A DNA stretch of 39,902 nt from Deltaproteobacteria bacterium (GCA_029262335.1 JAJCZQ010000015.1:1-39902), one strand, 5' to 3'. Positions 14,979 through 23,589 are shown, counted from the first letter of the stretch. Program-made: numbers and translations. Notes: generated by a model from the sequence alone, not told the origin.

Positions 14979-16007
14979 ATGAATTCCAGAAATTTAATAA
15001 TTCTATCTGTATTTTTACCATTAGTAATGATATTTACGGCATCCTGTAACAGAATCTTTAGTGAATCTGATGCAGATACCTTTCAGCTTGTTTCATTTTA
15101 CGACCTTAGAGACAGGGACTCATTTGTACAGATTACAAACACATCAGGCTTACCAAATATGATTCATGTACAGGTCTTTGATGTTGGTAACAATTGCAAT
15201 GAGAACAATTTTTTTGATAACCTTACAGGGAATGATACTCATGTATATAATTTAAGTGACATTCAGACCAATGATGGCAACCCGGCAGGGTTTGTATTAC
15301 CTGACGGTGCATACGGTATAGTTGTTATTACAGCTGTAAGTAATACGGATTTTCCTGGGAATACTACAATATCTCGTGATGCAGAATTGATAGCAAACTT
15401 CAGAGTAATTGATAATAATGGATATGAATACAGGACCAATGCTCTTGGTATTGCTAGTTGGCCAGAATTTATTTTTACTCCGCCCCAGCCAGGTCCGCCT
15501 GAATTCTATCTAAACTACAACAATCAAAATGGGGTAGAATTATCAGATGTTGTAGGATTTACGCTTGATGATGCCGGGCTTGAAACCGGCACAAACATTT
15601 TTATAGACGAAGTACTATCAGCCGATATTGTAAATATTAATGCATTGATAGATGTTGATATCTTAGATCTTGACGAAAATATATTTTCCTGCAGAAATGT
15701 AATTTTTGCATGTACTGACCAGGACAACCCTCTCCTTGAGGAGCTCCTTGAACAAAGTGGTGGGGCAAGTGTTGCAAGTTTTGAATATGGCATAAATAAT
15801 GCCATACCTCATTCAAAGGGTGGTGAACTGCTATGCCCGGGCAATACAATTGAAGAGGGTATTATAAGGTTAAGGCTTCTTGCAGAACCTGAAGGGAATG
15901 GATTTGCATTTGGTGTGTTTTTGGGTTTAAACAATGGAAACGGAAGGGGTAGTATGGATTCTTTCTGGAATCCTAATTTACCTCTTATATTAGGAGATCT
16001 TAGTTAA
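14979..16007 (+). CDS. Lipoprotein of the tandem family, copy 3
   Basis: I choose the ATG at 14979 because it lies eight bases from the TAGGAG ribosome binding site; the TTG at 14973 would be only two bases away. The signal peptide ends ...IFTASC. The 342-residue protein follows copy 2 closely: FYDLRDRDSFVQITN, HVQVFDVGNNCNENNFFDNLTGNDTHVYN, IQTNDGNPAGFVLPDGAYGIVVIT, GYEYRTN, DVDILDLDENIFSCRNVIFACTDQDNP, YGINNAIPHSKGGELLCPGN and GLNNGNGRGSMDSFW. It keeps the four body cysteines and ends soon after the last motif with no extra tail. The family is unrecognised and the function unknown. Confidence 0.8.
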   Translation: MNSRNLIILSVFLPLVMIFTASCNRIFSESDADTFQLVSFYDLRDRDSFVQITNTSGLPNMIHVQVFDVGNNCNENNFFDNLTGNDTHVYNLSDIQTNDGNPAGFVLPDGAYGIVVITAVSNTDFPGNTTISRDAELIANFRVIDNNGYEYRTNALGIASWPEFIFTPPQPGPPEFYLNYNNQNGVELSDVVGFTLDDAGLETGTNIFIDEVLSADIVNINALIDVDILDLDENIFSCRNVIFACTDQDNPLLEELLEQSGGASVASFEYGINNAIPHSKGGELLCPGNTIEEGIIRLRLLAEPEGNGFAFGVFLGLNNGNGRGSMDSFWNPNLPLILGDLS

Positions 16008-16090
16008 TTTAATTTGGTTATAGTTAAAGAGTAGATATACAACTAACCAATTATGATATTAAAAAAATGAAATTAACAACATAAATATTA

Positions 16091-16122
16091 AGCCAGGCTG
16101 ATTTTTGCCTGGCTTTTTTTTT
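16091..16122 (+). terminator. Rho-independent terminator after copy 3, identical to the one after copy 2
   Basis: The stem AGCCAGGC (16091-16098) with GCCTGGCT (16107-16114) and the same eight-base loop is followed by a T tract to 16122. The first 30 bases equal those at 14871-14900. It separates the lipoprotein array from the his genes. Confidence 0.9.
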
Positions 16123-16137
16123 ATTTAAACCGTTGTG

Positions 16138-16143
16138 TATAAT
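16138..16143 (+). promoter_or_regulatory. Candidate -10 box for hisD
   Basis: A perfect TATAAT lies 12 bases before the hisD ATG, just after the copy 3 terminator. No -35 box is visible at the right distance. A transcript from it would start about five bases before the ATG, and hisD has no Shine-Dalgarno, so a very short leader is possible. Confidence 0.4.
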
Positions 16144-16154
16144 CCTTTGCTGAA

Positions 16155-17444
16155 ATGAAAATAATTAATGTAGACCGGAAAAACCTGGAAAAAATAAAAA
16201 ATAAGATTAAAAAGAGTTATTCCGATTTTGATTCAGGACTTGTAAGTGCAGCTTCTAAAATTGTAGAAGATGTAAAAAAGAACGGAAATAGAGCACTTTT
16301 TAATTATACTAAGAAATTTGACCGATTTGATGTTAACAGCAGGAATGTAGCTGTATCGCAAACTGATATTGAAAAAGCTGTAAAATCTATTCCCAGACAG
16401 CTCCTTAAAGACCTCAGGACCGCAGCTAAAAGAATAGAAACTTACCAGAAGAAAAAATTACCTGTTTCTTACAGTTTTAAAGACCAGCTTGGAAATGAAC
16501 TTGGCTGGGAAGTAAGGGCGGTAGAAAAAGCCGGACTTTATGTTCCTGGCGGAAAAGCTGCTTATCCATCTACAGTGCTTATGACAGCAATCCCTGCAAA
16601 AGTAGCAGGAGTTAGGGATATTTCTATTGTTACGCCATGTCCGGGCGGAGAGTTAAACCCAACAGTGCTTGCAGCAGCCTCTATATGCGGAATTAACAAA
16701 ATATATAAGGTTGGCGGGGCGCAGGCAATTGCCGCACTTGCATACGGCACAAGGTCAATCGAAAAAGTAGATGTAATTGCCGGCCCCGGAAATATATACG
16801 TAACCATTGCCAAAAAACTTGTATTCGGAGCAGTGGATATTGATACACTTGCGGGCCCAAGTGAGGTTCTGATAATTGCAGACGGCTCATGCCAGGCTGA
16901 CTGGATAGCAGCAGACCTGCTAGCACAGGCAGAGCACGATGAGATGGCAATTCCAACTCTGATTACAACTTCCAGGGTTTTTGCCGCAAAGGTAAAAAAA
17001 GAGACCGGGAAATTACTGGCAACTCTTCCAAGGAAAAAAATAGCAAGTGAAGCGATAAAAAGAATGGGAAAAATTTACACCGTAAAAAATCTTGATATGG
17101 CAGCTGACCTTTCAAATACTGTTGCCCCCGAACATCTGGAACTGTTTGTGAAATCACCAAAAACACTGCTAAAAAAGATCAATAATGCAGGTGCCGTATT
17201 TCTCGGGGATATGTCCACCGAATCATTTGGGGATTATATTGCGGGCCCGAGCCACGTTCTTCCGACCGGCGGCGCTTCAAGGTTTGCATCTCCTCTTAGT
17301 GTTTATGATTTTATAAGGATGCCAAGTACTATACAGATATCCAAAAAGGGTTTTAAAGCACTGTCTCAGCCTGTCATTAACATGGCAGAATCAGAGGGGC
17401 TTGGAGCACATGCACTATCTGTAAAGGTAAGGCTTGATAAATGA
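16155..17444 (+). CDS. hisD: Histidinol dehydrogenase
   Basis: HisD oxidises L-histidinol to L-histidine in two NAD-dependent steps, the end of histidine synthesis, in the cytoplasm. The 429 residues match the family. The zinc ligands are visible in LLAQAEHDEMA (Gln and His), SFGDYIAGPSHVLPT (Asp) and EGLGAHALSV (His). The catalytic Glu-His pair is in NTVAPEHLELF. YVPGGKAAYPSTVLM and GPGNIYVT are further signatures. Its TGA overlaps the hisC ATG as ATGA, so the two genes form an operon. No ribosome binding site precedes the ATG. The other his genes are not in this window. Confidence 0.97.
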   Translation: MKIINVDRKNLEKIKNKIKKSYSDFDSGLVSAASKIVEDVKKNGNRALFNYTKKFDRFDVNSRNVAVSQTDIEKAVKSIPRQLLKDLRTAAKRIETYQKKKLPVSYSFKDQLGNELGWEVRAVEKAGLYVPGGKAAYPSTVLMTAIPAKVAGVRDISIVTPCPGGELNPTVLAAASICGINKIYKVGGAQAIAALAYGTRSIEKVDVIAGPGNIYVTIAKKLVFGAVDIDTLAGPSEVLIIADGSCQADWIAADLLAQAEHDEMAIPTLITTSRVFAAKVKKETGKLLATLPRKKIASEAIKRMGKIYTVKNLDMAADLSNTVAPEHLELFVKSPKTLLKKINNAGAVFLGDMSTESFGDYIAGPSHVLPTGGASRFASPLSVYDFIRMPSTIQISKKGFKALSQPVINMAESEGLGAHALSVKVRLDK

Positions 17445-18517
17445 GTAATTCAAAAGACAGCCCAATTGACAGGGTAAATCCTGAAGTACTTGGGGTAAAT
17501 TCGTATTCGGTCCCGGATATACAATGTTCAGTAAGGCTTGACGGCAACGAAAGCCCGTTTGAAACTGACCCTGAATTGTTAAACCTGATTTCTGAAGAAA
17601 TATCTTCGATTGAGCTCAACAGGTACCCGGACCCTGAATGTACAGAATTAAAGAAGATTATCTCCAATACCTATGATTTCCCTGATGAAGGAATATTGTT
17701 GGGAAATGGTTCTGATGAGTTAATTCAGATGCTTATCGAAACATTTAATGGAAAAAGCGGCGTCGTAATGGTGCCTGGCCCTACATTTTCCATGTACGGG
17801 CTTACAAGCAACATCCTCGGTAATAAAGTTGCCGAAACAGAACTGGATGACAATTTTGACCTGGATACAGATGATATTATAAATAAAATAAAAGAAACTG
17901 ACCCTGACCTGTTATTTTTTGCTTCCCCCAATAATCCAACGGGAAATGCATTCTCGCAGGATAAAATAATAAAAGTGATAGAAGCAACCTCCGGTGTTGT
18001 AGTAGTAGATGAGGCATATTTTGATTATTACGGCAAGACTGTGATCCCGCTGATACAAAAATATAAAAACCTTGTGGTTCTTCGTACATTATCAAAGATA
18101 GGATTTGCCGCGGTAAGGCTTGGTATATTATTCGGCAGTGGTGAAATTGTGGGCCAGGTAAATAAAACAAGGCTTCCCTATAACATAAATACCCTCTCGC
18201 AGAAAATCGCAGAAATTGTAATAAAAAATGAAAATCTTTTAAAGAAAAACTATAAAAAGATAACCGCCGAAAGGGAAAGGCTGTATTCAGAGCTTTGCAA
18301 GATAGAAAATATTAAGGCGTATCCAAGTGATGCAAACTTTTTCCTGATTAAAGTACCAGATGCTGATTACTGCTTTAAGACTATGGCCGAGAATGATATT
18401 CTGATCAGGAATCTCAGTAGTAATCCAAAACTCAGCGGCTGTATCCGTGTAACAATCGGGACAATTGAAGAGAATAATGCATTTTTAGAAGCCCTGTCAG
18501 CTATATCTTTTTCTTAA
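17441..18517 (+). CDS. hisC: Histidinol-phosphate aminotransferase
   Basis: HisC is a PLP enzyme (fold type I) that transaminates imidazole acetol phosphate with glutamate to give histidinol phosphate. In its 358 residues, NRYPDP near 60, GNGSDELI near 89, ASPNNPTGNAF near 161, DEAYFDYYG near 190 and the PLP lysine Lys219 in LRTLSKIGFAAVRLG mark the family. The C-terminal IRVTIGTIEENNAFLEAL is also typical. It overlaps hisD by four bases and its 3' end overlaps the end of the convergent lnt by 21 bases. Confidence 0.95.
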   Translation: MSNSKDSPIDRVNPEVLGVNSYSVPDIQCSVRLDGNESPFETDPELLNLISEEISSIELNRYPDPECTELKKIISNTYDFPDEGILLGNGSDELIQMLIETFNGKSGVVMVPGPTFSMYGLTSNILGNKVAETELDDNFDLDTDDIINKIKETDPDLLFFASPNNPTGNAFSQDKIIKVIEATSGVVVVDEAYFDYYGKTVIPLIQKYKNLVVLRTLSKIGFAAVRLGILFGSGEIVGQVNKTRLPYNINTLSQKIAEIVIKNENLLKKNYKKITAERERLYSELCKIENIKAYPSDANFFLIKVPDADYCFKTMAENDILIRNLSSNPKLSGCIRVTIGTIEENNAFLEALSAISFS

Positions 18518-20050
18518 GTATTTATTAAATATGTAGAGTATAAAAGATGCGAAGCAGATCCACGGAAGAATATCCCCGACCCTGGTGTAAAGCGTATCCC
18601 CGTAAAGAAGTGCAACTTCCTCAGTCATAACTTCTTCCGTAAAAATACCGGTACGAGACTTAATATTGCCAACTGAATCTACCACTACACTTACTCCCGT
18701 ATTAGTAGACCTGATAAGATAACGCCTTGTTTCAACAGCCCTCGGTACTGCAACCAGCAGGTGCTGATAAGGAGCAAATGATTTTCCAAACCACGCATCA
18801 TTAGTAAGGTTAATCAGTATGTTTGCACCTTTCTTTGCAAACTCTCTGCTAAATGAAGGAAGAATATCTTCATAGCAAATAAGCGGGCCTATTTTTATTC
18901 CCTTTTCGTAAATATTTAGAATGCTCAGGTCAGAACCGGGTGTGAAATCCCCGGAGGCGGGGCTGAGCATTTTTATAGCCGGGAAAATATCTGAAAACGG
19001 GAGGTATTCCCCAAACAGGAGTAGTTTTATTTTGTTGTATTGACCAAGTATTTTGCCAGTCCCGTCTGTAAGAAATGCGCTGTTGTACTGTATTATATCG
19101 TAATCTTCGTTTTCACTATTTGATTTATCAAGTTCAAAGGACAGGCCGCCGGTCAGGAAAAAAGTATCCGGTATTTTTGGAACAGCCATAACTCCCTCGA
19201 TTTCAAGATACTCAGAGTCCGGGGGCAGGAACTCAAGCACGGCTGACTCGGGCCATATAATCAGGTCTGCCCTATCAAGTTCGAGTGACATCCTTTTGTG
19301 TGCCTGGATAATCAGGTAGGAGTTGTTTTCTATTTTTTCTAGAAAATCAAAATTGGCCTGGACTATTCCTACCTCAATTTTTTCAGCTTTTGATATGTTG
19401 TTTATTTCTTCCTGGATCCTAAACTGGCCGTAGGCAAAAATGAATACCATTATTAAAACCGCGGCCCCTGTAATCAGCACAGGTTTTTTTTCACCGGATA
19501 TTATGGATTTAATAATTGAGTAAACGGCGAGGTTTATAAAAACTACCAGAAAACTCAAAAAACTTACTCCAAGCAGATCAACGACCTGGATGATGTTAAC
19601 GCTTAGCCCCTGGGAGTTCCCAATACTGTAGGGAAAAAGGTGAGGATATAGATAATCAAGAGTGACCCAGATAGCAGAGATGAAAAGTAATTTTTGAAGG
19701 TTAATACCCTTTAATAATTTAAATTTGGCGACAAGCCAGGTGAAAATTCCATACTGGATACCCAGAAACATGCAGTACACAAGAATAAACAGTATTCCAA
19801 CCGGCAGTGGGAATCCCCCAAACCTCGAAAGAGTGCCAACAAGCCAGTACTGGCCAAGGTAGTTAATTGCTGTACCGAAGATGAGTCCTGTTTTAAAGAA
19901 ACTGCCGTATTTTTCATTATCCAGTGTATAAAGAAGCGGTACAAGGCATATCCATGCGAGGAAAGAAAGATCACTGTATAAAAAGGGGACTGTAAATAAT
20001 ATGGAGGATAATATTATAAAAAAATATTTATTACTCAGATATCTTTTCAT
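18497..20050 (-). CDS. lnt: Apolipoprotein N-acyltransferase
   Basis: Lnt adds the third acyl chain to the N-terminal cysteine of diacylated lipoproteins at the periplasmic face of the inner membrane. The 517 residues give about six N-terminal membrane segments (to about residue 210), a periplasmic nitrilase-like domain and a last membrane segment. The catalytic triad is seen as Glu268 (IIWPESAV), Lys340 (QYNKIKLLLFGEYLPF) and Cys392 (LICYEDILPSF). It lies 40 bases downstream of lgt on the same strand, so the two lipoprotein maturation steps are co-encoded. Its 3' end overlaps hisC. Confidence 0.95.
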   Translation of the reverse strand: MKRYLSNKYFFIILSSILFTVPFLYSDLSFLAWICLVPLLYTLDNEKYGSFFKTGLIFGTAINYLGQYWLVGTLSRFGGFPLPVGILFILVYCMFLGIQYGIFTWLVAKFKLLKGINLQKLLFISAIWVTLDYLYPHLFPYSIGNSQGLSVNIIQVVDLLGVSFLSFLVVFINLAVYSIIKSIISGEKKPVLITGAAVLIMVFIFAYGQFRIQEEINNISKAEKIEVGIVQANFDFLEKIENNSYLIIQAHKRMSLELDRADLIIWPESAVLEFLPPDSEYLEIEGVMAVPKIPDTFFLTGGLSFELDKSNSENEDYDIIQYNSAFLTDGTGKILGQYNKIKLLLFGEYLPFSDIFPAIKMLSPASGDFTPGSDLSILNIYEKGIKIGPLICYEDILPSFSREFAKKGANILINLTNDAWFGKSFAPYQHLLVAVPRAVETRRYLIRSTNTGVSVVVDSVGNIKSRTGIFTEEVMTEEVALLYGDTLYTRVGDILPWICFASFILYIFNKYLRKRYS

Positions 20051-20090
20051 TAAAATTTGATGAAATAAATTGATTAAAAACAGAATACAA

Positions 20091-20837
20091 TTACGAAGAC
20101 CTTAGACTGAAAATTTTATATACACCGAATAAAATAATAACTACGGCCATAACCTGTGCAATTGAAAGGTTTGCAACCGGGCTTGGTGTCGTATTTCTGA
20201 GAAACTCAATTATAAACCTTTCACTTCCTGCCAGAATTAAATAAAGTGAAAAGATATAGCCCGTTTTATTACTGTCTTTCCTGATTTTCCAAAGATAGAT
20301 AAAAACAAACAGCATAATCAATGCTTCATAGATCTGTGTAGGGTGTACCGGGTCAATAGTTGGCGGGAGGCCATTTGGAAATGCCATTGCCCAGGGCAGA
20401 TCGGACTTCACACCATAGTCATCACCTACTAAAAAACATCCTATTCTGCCAATTGAATAACCGATGGCCATGGCGGGAGCCACAGAGTCTCCAAGCACCC
20501 AAAAGTTTAGTTTACTTCTCCTGGCAACAATCCAGGTAAGCAGTACAGCACCAAAAAGGCCACCATAAAATGTAAGGCCGCCCCGCGCGAATATATGCTG
20601 AACCGGGTGCTGAATTATTTCTTTTATCGGAACATTCTCAAAGAGGTAGAGAAGCTTTGCTCCTGCTATTCCCCCTATCATTGCAGCAAGAAAAAGATTT
20701 CCCAAAAGGTCTTCGGAGAGGCCTTTCCTCCGGAATTCCTTAAGGCAAAGCCAGTATGCCGCAAGAAATGAGAGTGCGACCATTACTCCGAATGATGAAA
20801 TTGAAAAATTGCCGATTTTTAAAAGTTCTGGATACAT
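20091..20837 (-). CDS. lgt: Prolipoprotein diacylglyceryl transferase
   Basis: Lgt moves a diacylglyceryl group from phosphatidylglycerol to the lipobox cysteine, the first lipoprotein maturation step, in the inner membrane. It has 248 residues and about seven membrane segments. The Lgt signature is seen as GYSIGRIGCFLVGDDYGV with its key arginine, and ARGGLTFYGGLFGA and HPTQIYEAL are also typical. The start is four bases after a 43-residue membrane protein gene, which suggests coupling. lnt follows. Together they would process the many lipoproteins of this window. Confidence 0.95.
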   Translation of the reverse strand: MYPELLKIGNFSISSFGVMVALSFLAAYWLCLKEFRRKGLSEDLLGNLFLAAMIGGIAGAKLLYLFENVPIKEIIQHPVQHIFARGGLTFYGGLFGAVLLTWIVARRSKLNFWVLGDSVAPAMAIGYSIGRIGCFLVGDDYGVKSDLPWAMAFPNGLPPTIDPVHPTQIYEALIMLFVFIYLWKIRKDSNKTGYIFSLYLILAGSERFIIEFLRNTTPSPVANLSIAQVMAVVIILFGVYKIFSLRSS

Positions 20838-20841
20838 ATTG

Positions 20842-20973
20842 TTATTTTTCCGTTTTTATTTTGTGCGCGAGCTCTTTTTTTAACTTTTCAGATGAACTCA
20901 TAAGTAAATATATAGGGAAAAAAGTTACTATACATATGACTGCCTGTATATAAAAATTGGTGTAAATATCCAT
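20842..20973 (-). CDS. Small single-span membrane protein, 43 residues, upstream of lgt
   Basis: A short reading frame begins with ATG at 20971-20973, six to seven bases after a good AGGAG ribosome binding site. It encodes a hydrophobic segment (IQAVICIVTFFPIYLLM, residues 9-25) and then a charged tail (SSSEKLKKELAHKIKTEK). It ends four bases before the lgt start, so coupling is likely. The plan, one membrane helix with a basic cytoplasmic tail, suits a small accessory membrane protein. I do not recognise a family. The strong ribosome binding site and the position make it a credible gene despite its size. Confidence 0.65.
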   Translation of the reverse strand: MDIYTNFYIQAVICIVTFFPIYLLMSSSEKLKKELAHKIKTEK

Positions 20974-21087
20974 TAATATTCTCCTAATACTCTGTTAATA
21001 AGAAATAAAAGTTAAACCATAAAACTATTATAAGTAAAGATTAATTCTTGAACCACAAATCTTAAAAAGGTAAATTGTTACTCTGAT

Positions 21088-21684
21088 ATGCTAACAACAC
21101 AGGTGTTAGTCTTAAACAGATTTTTTATTCCGGTCTCAGTAACCAGCCTCAAGAGGGCATTTATACTCTTGTATGGCGGTGCTGCCAAAGCTGTATCCGA
21201 AGATTATGAGACATATGATTTTAAATCATGGTCAGATATCACAACTGCACGTGATGAGGACTGCGTCAAGACCGTTTCAAGGATCATAAAGGCCCCAAGG
21301 GTCATACTGTTATTACGATACGAGGGTTACTTTAAAAAACAGCCCAGATTTAACCGTATAAATATTTTCAGGCGTGATAATTCTATATGCCAGTATTGCG
21401 GCAAGACTTTTATGAAACAGGAACTTACCCTTGACCATGTGATACCTAAATCCCAGGGCGGAACAAGTGTCTGGGAAAATGTTGTCTGTTCATGCGGTAA
21501 GTGTAACAGGAAGAAAGGCGGCAAGACTCCCGAACAGGCTAATATGAAAATCCTTAATAAACCTGTAAAACCAAAATGGGGACCATTCTCCAACGTGTTT
21601 ATTAAAGCTGTAAGATACAAGGAATGGGAACCATTCCTGAATTTTGTCGATGTATCCTACTGGAACGTCGAACTGGAAAACTAA
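21088..21684 (+). CDS. HNH endonuclease-family protein
   Basis: This 198-residue protein has the HNH fold in its second half. CQYCGKTF and CGKCNRKKGG supply four zinc-binding cysteines, and TLDHVIPKSQGGTSVWENVV contains the catalytic DH and the N of the HNH motif. The N-terminal LVLNRFFIPVSVTSLKRAFILLYGGAAKAV is the conserved leading region of a widespread, chromosomally encoded HNH protein family of unknown role. Nothing nearby marks a restriction system, phage or group I intron. It may be a housekeeping nuclease. It stands alone upstream of tolB, with an 84-base gap. Confidence 0.85.
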   Translation: MLTTQVLVLNRFFIPVSVTSLKRAFILLYGGAAKAVSEDYETYDFKSWSDITTARDEDCVKTVSRIIKAPRVILLLRYEGYFKKQPRFNRINIFRRDNSICQYCGKTFMKQELTLDHVIPKSQGGTSVWENVVCSCGKCNRKKGGKTPEQANMKILNKPVKPKWGPFSNVFIKAVRYKEWEPFLNFVDVSYWNVELEN

Positions 21685-21768
21685 ATCGTAAATTTCTTAA
21701 TAAAAATTGTATATTCTTTCAATAGTTTTATTTATATTATTCTAAATTAACTTGCACCGGAGGCAAAA

Positions 21769-23031
21769 GTGAAAAGATTTTTTATTATCCCCTTATTATT
21801 CCTTTCCGTCCTTTTATCGGAAAATTCTTACTCCCAGATTGTTTTACCGGATGTTACTTCTCCAATAGTCCAGAAAATCAATATATTGATTACCCCTCTG
21901 CAAAATCTCGGCCCAAAAAACGAAAATGCCGTGAAATTTAATGATGTACTGAAAAAAGACCTTCAAAATGCAGCTTTATTCAATGTTACCTCCGGAGCAT
22001 CTTCTTCGGTGAAGGGAGATACTGTAAATTACCAGGCACTATTTGAGGAAGGAGTAGACTATGTTGTTGGCGGCCAGTACAAGGTAGAAGGCCAGAATCT
22101 TAAAATTGCTTTAAGGGTCTTTGATGTCAGACAGGAACGCCCGCTGGGAGGACGTACATATGATGCAAGTCCCGGAAAAATCAGGGAAGCAGCACACAGA
22201 TTTTCAAATATTGTGATGAAGCAGCTGACCGGAATTGATGGGTTCTTTACCTCAAGAGTCGTTGTTGTGGTTGGTGGAAGAAAAAGAGACCTGTTTATAA
22301 TGGATTACGATGGATTTAACAGTGGACAGCTCTCAGCACATGATGCACTGGTAATGTCCCCCAACTGTTCCAAAGACGGCAGGAAGCTTGTTTATAATTC
22401 TGATAAGGAATGGGACCAGGACCTTTATGTGATGGATTTAATACCAAGGGTAAGAGATTCCAGAATTTCTTCTACTTTTTCACTCGAACAAAGCGCCGAG
22501 TGGTCACCGAATGGTTCAAAACTGGTTTTCAGTAAGAACGGGGATATATATACATCCAATGCAGGCGGCAAAAACCTGAAAAGACTGACCAAAGGCTATT
22601 CTATTGATGTTTCGCCCACATGGTCCCCCGACGGCAGGCAGATAGCTTTTACTTCCGACAGATCCGGCGGGCCGCAGATCTACGTTATGAATGCAGGTGG
22701 AGGTAATATCAGAAAAATTACTTCCGGTGGATATAACTCAGACCCATCGTGGTCTCCCAACCCAAAAGTAAATAAAATTGCATATGTAAATGTTTCCGGT
22801 TCATCAGCAAATATTTTTACTGTTAATCCTGATGGAAGCGGTACCAAGCAGCTGACTTCCGGATCAAGAAGAAATGAGACGCCTTCATGGACACCTGATG
22901 GGCATTTTATCTCCTTCAGTTCCAACAGGAATGTAAACAGCGATATTTACCTGATGTATTTTAACGGCGAGAACCAGGTAAAACTTACAAAAGGCGGGGC
23001 AAAAAGATTTCCAACATGGTGCAAACGGTAA
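21769..23031 (+). CDS. tolB: Tol-Pal system protein TolB
   Basis: A GTG start is placed by a CGGAGGC ribosome binding site about five bases upstream. A signal peptide (MKRFFIIPLLFLSVLLSENSYS) leads to the periplasm. The N-terminal alpha/beta domain (INILITPLQNL) is followed by a six-bladed beta propeller with repeats such as AEWSPNGSKLVFS, PTWSPDGRQIAFTSDRSG and PSWTPDGHFISFSSNR. TolB links Pal at the outer membrane to TolA and helps outer-membrane constriction at division. The 420 residues are normal. No tolA, tolQ, tolR or pal is in this window. Confidence 0.9.
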   Translation: MKRFFIIPLLFLSVLLSENSYSQIVLPDVTSPIVQKINILITPLQNLGPKNENAVKFNDVLKKDLQNAALFNVTSGASSSVKGDTVNYQALFEEGVDYVVGGQYKVEGQNLKIALRVFDVRQERPLGGRTYDASPGKIREAAHRFSNIVMKQLTGIDGFFTSRVVVVVGGRKRDLFIMDYDGFNSGQLSAHDALVMSPNCSKDGRKLVYNSDKEWDQDLYVMDLIPRVRDSRISSTFSLEQSAEWSPNGSKLVFSKNGDIYTSNAGGKNLKRLTKGYSIDVSPTWSPDGRQIAFTSDRSGGPQIYVMNAGGGNIRKITSGGYNSDPSWSPNPKVNKIAYVNVSGSSANIFTVNPDGSGTKQLTSGSRRNETPSWTPDGHFISFSSNRNVNSDIYLMYFNGENQVKLTKGGAKRFPTWCKR

Positions 23032-23049
23032 TTTTTTAAAAGGTTAACT

Positions 23050-23589
23050 TTGCCAAGAATCTTTATAGCAGCGGTTATGCCTGATGCGATTAAAAAGGAT
23101 ATTTCGCATATTATAAAGAAAGCGAGTGAAAATTTTTCAGGGATCAGGTGGGAAAAACCCGGGAAAATACATGTTACGCCTAAATTTATAGGCAGTATTA
23201 ATGATAAAACCAGGGATGATATACTTGGCATAGTAAAAAAGATTGCAGTAAAAACCCGGACAATTAAAGTAAGCTTTAGCCATATAGATGCATTTCCGGA
23301 TTTTAGAAAACCCCGTGTTCTGGTACTAAGATTAAACAAAAGCCAACAATTACAGGATCTTTATTAAATTATTGAAGCTGCGCTTACGGATTTAGGCATT
23401 AAAAAGGAGGAAAGAAATTTTATTCCGCACATTACTATTGGCAGAATACAGAAGGGTTTTAAGGTTCTGGATAAAGGCATTAAGATAGAAAGTAAAGAGT
23501 TTAATATTATGAACATAGCTGTTATCAAAAGTGAGTTAAAAAAAGATGGTTCCAATTATATAAATTTAGGTGTTTACAAACTGTCATAA
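23050..23589 (+). pseudogene. thpR: RNA 2',3'-cyclic phosphodiesterase (ThpR/LigT, 2H family) broken by an in-frame TAA
   Basis: A TTG at 23050 opens a frame starting PRIFIAAVMPDAIKK with the first catalytic motif HVTPKF (His41). After LQDLY a TAA at 23365-23367 stops it at 105 residues. The same frame then continues without another stop for 73 residues, with no frameshift: IIEAALTDLGIKKEERNF, then the second catalytic motif HITIGR (His127), to VYKLS and TAA at 23587-23589. Together the two parts make one normal-length 2H phosphoesterase of about 179 codons. A single base change would repair it. It could be a recent nonsense mutation, a sequence error, a read-through stop or a reassigned codon; other genes in the window end normally at TAA, so reassignment is very unlikely. 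It follows tolB by 18 bases. Confidence 0.85.

Noticed and set aside
12541-16000. Possible CRISPR-like or short tandem repeats in the lipoprotein array
   Set aside because: The repetition is at gene scale between paralogues; there are no short direct repeats with unique spacers.
20756-20953. Forward reading frame of 65 residues at the lgt start
   Set aside because: It is antisense to lgt and to the 43-residue membrane gene, which has a ribosome binding site.
21088-21684. HNH protein as part of a mobile element or restriction system
   Set aside because: No methyltransferase, transposase, terminal repeats or phage genes are near it.
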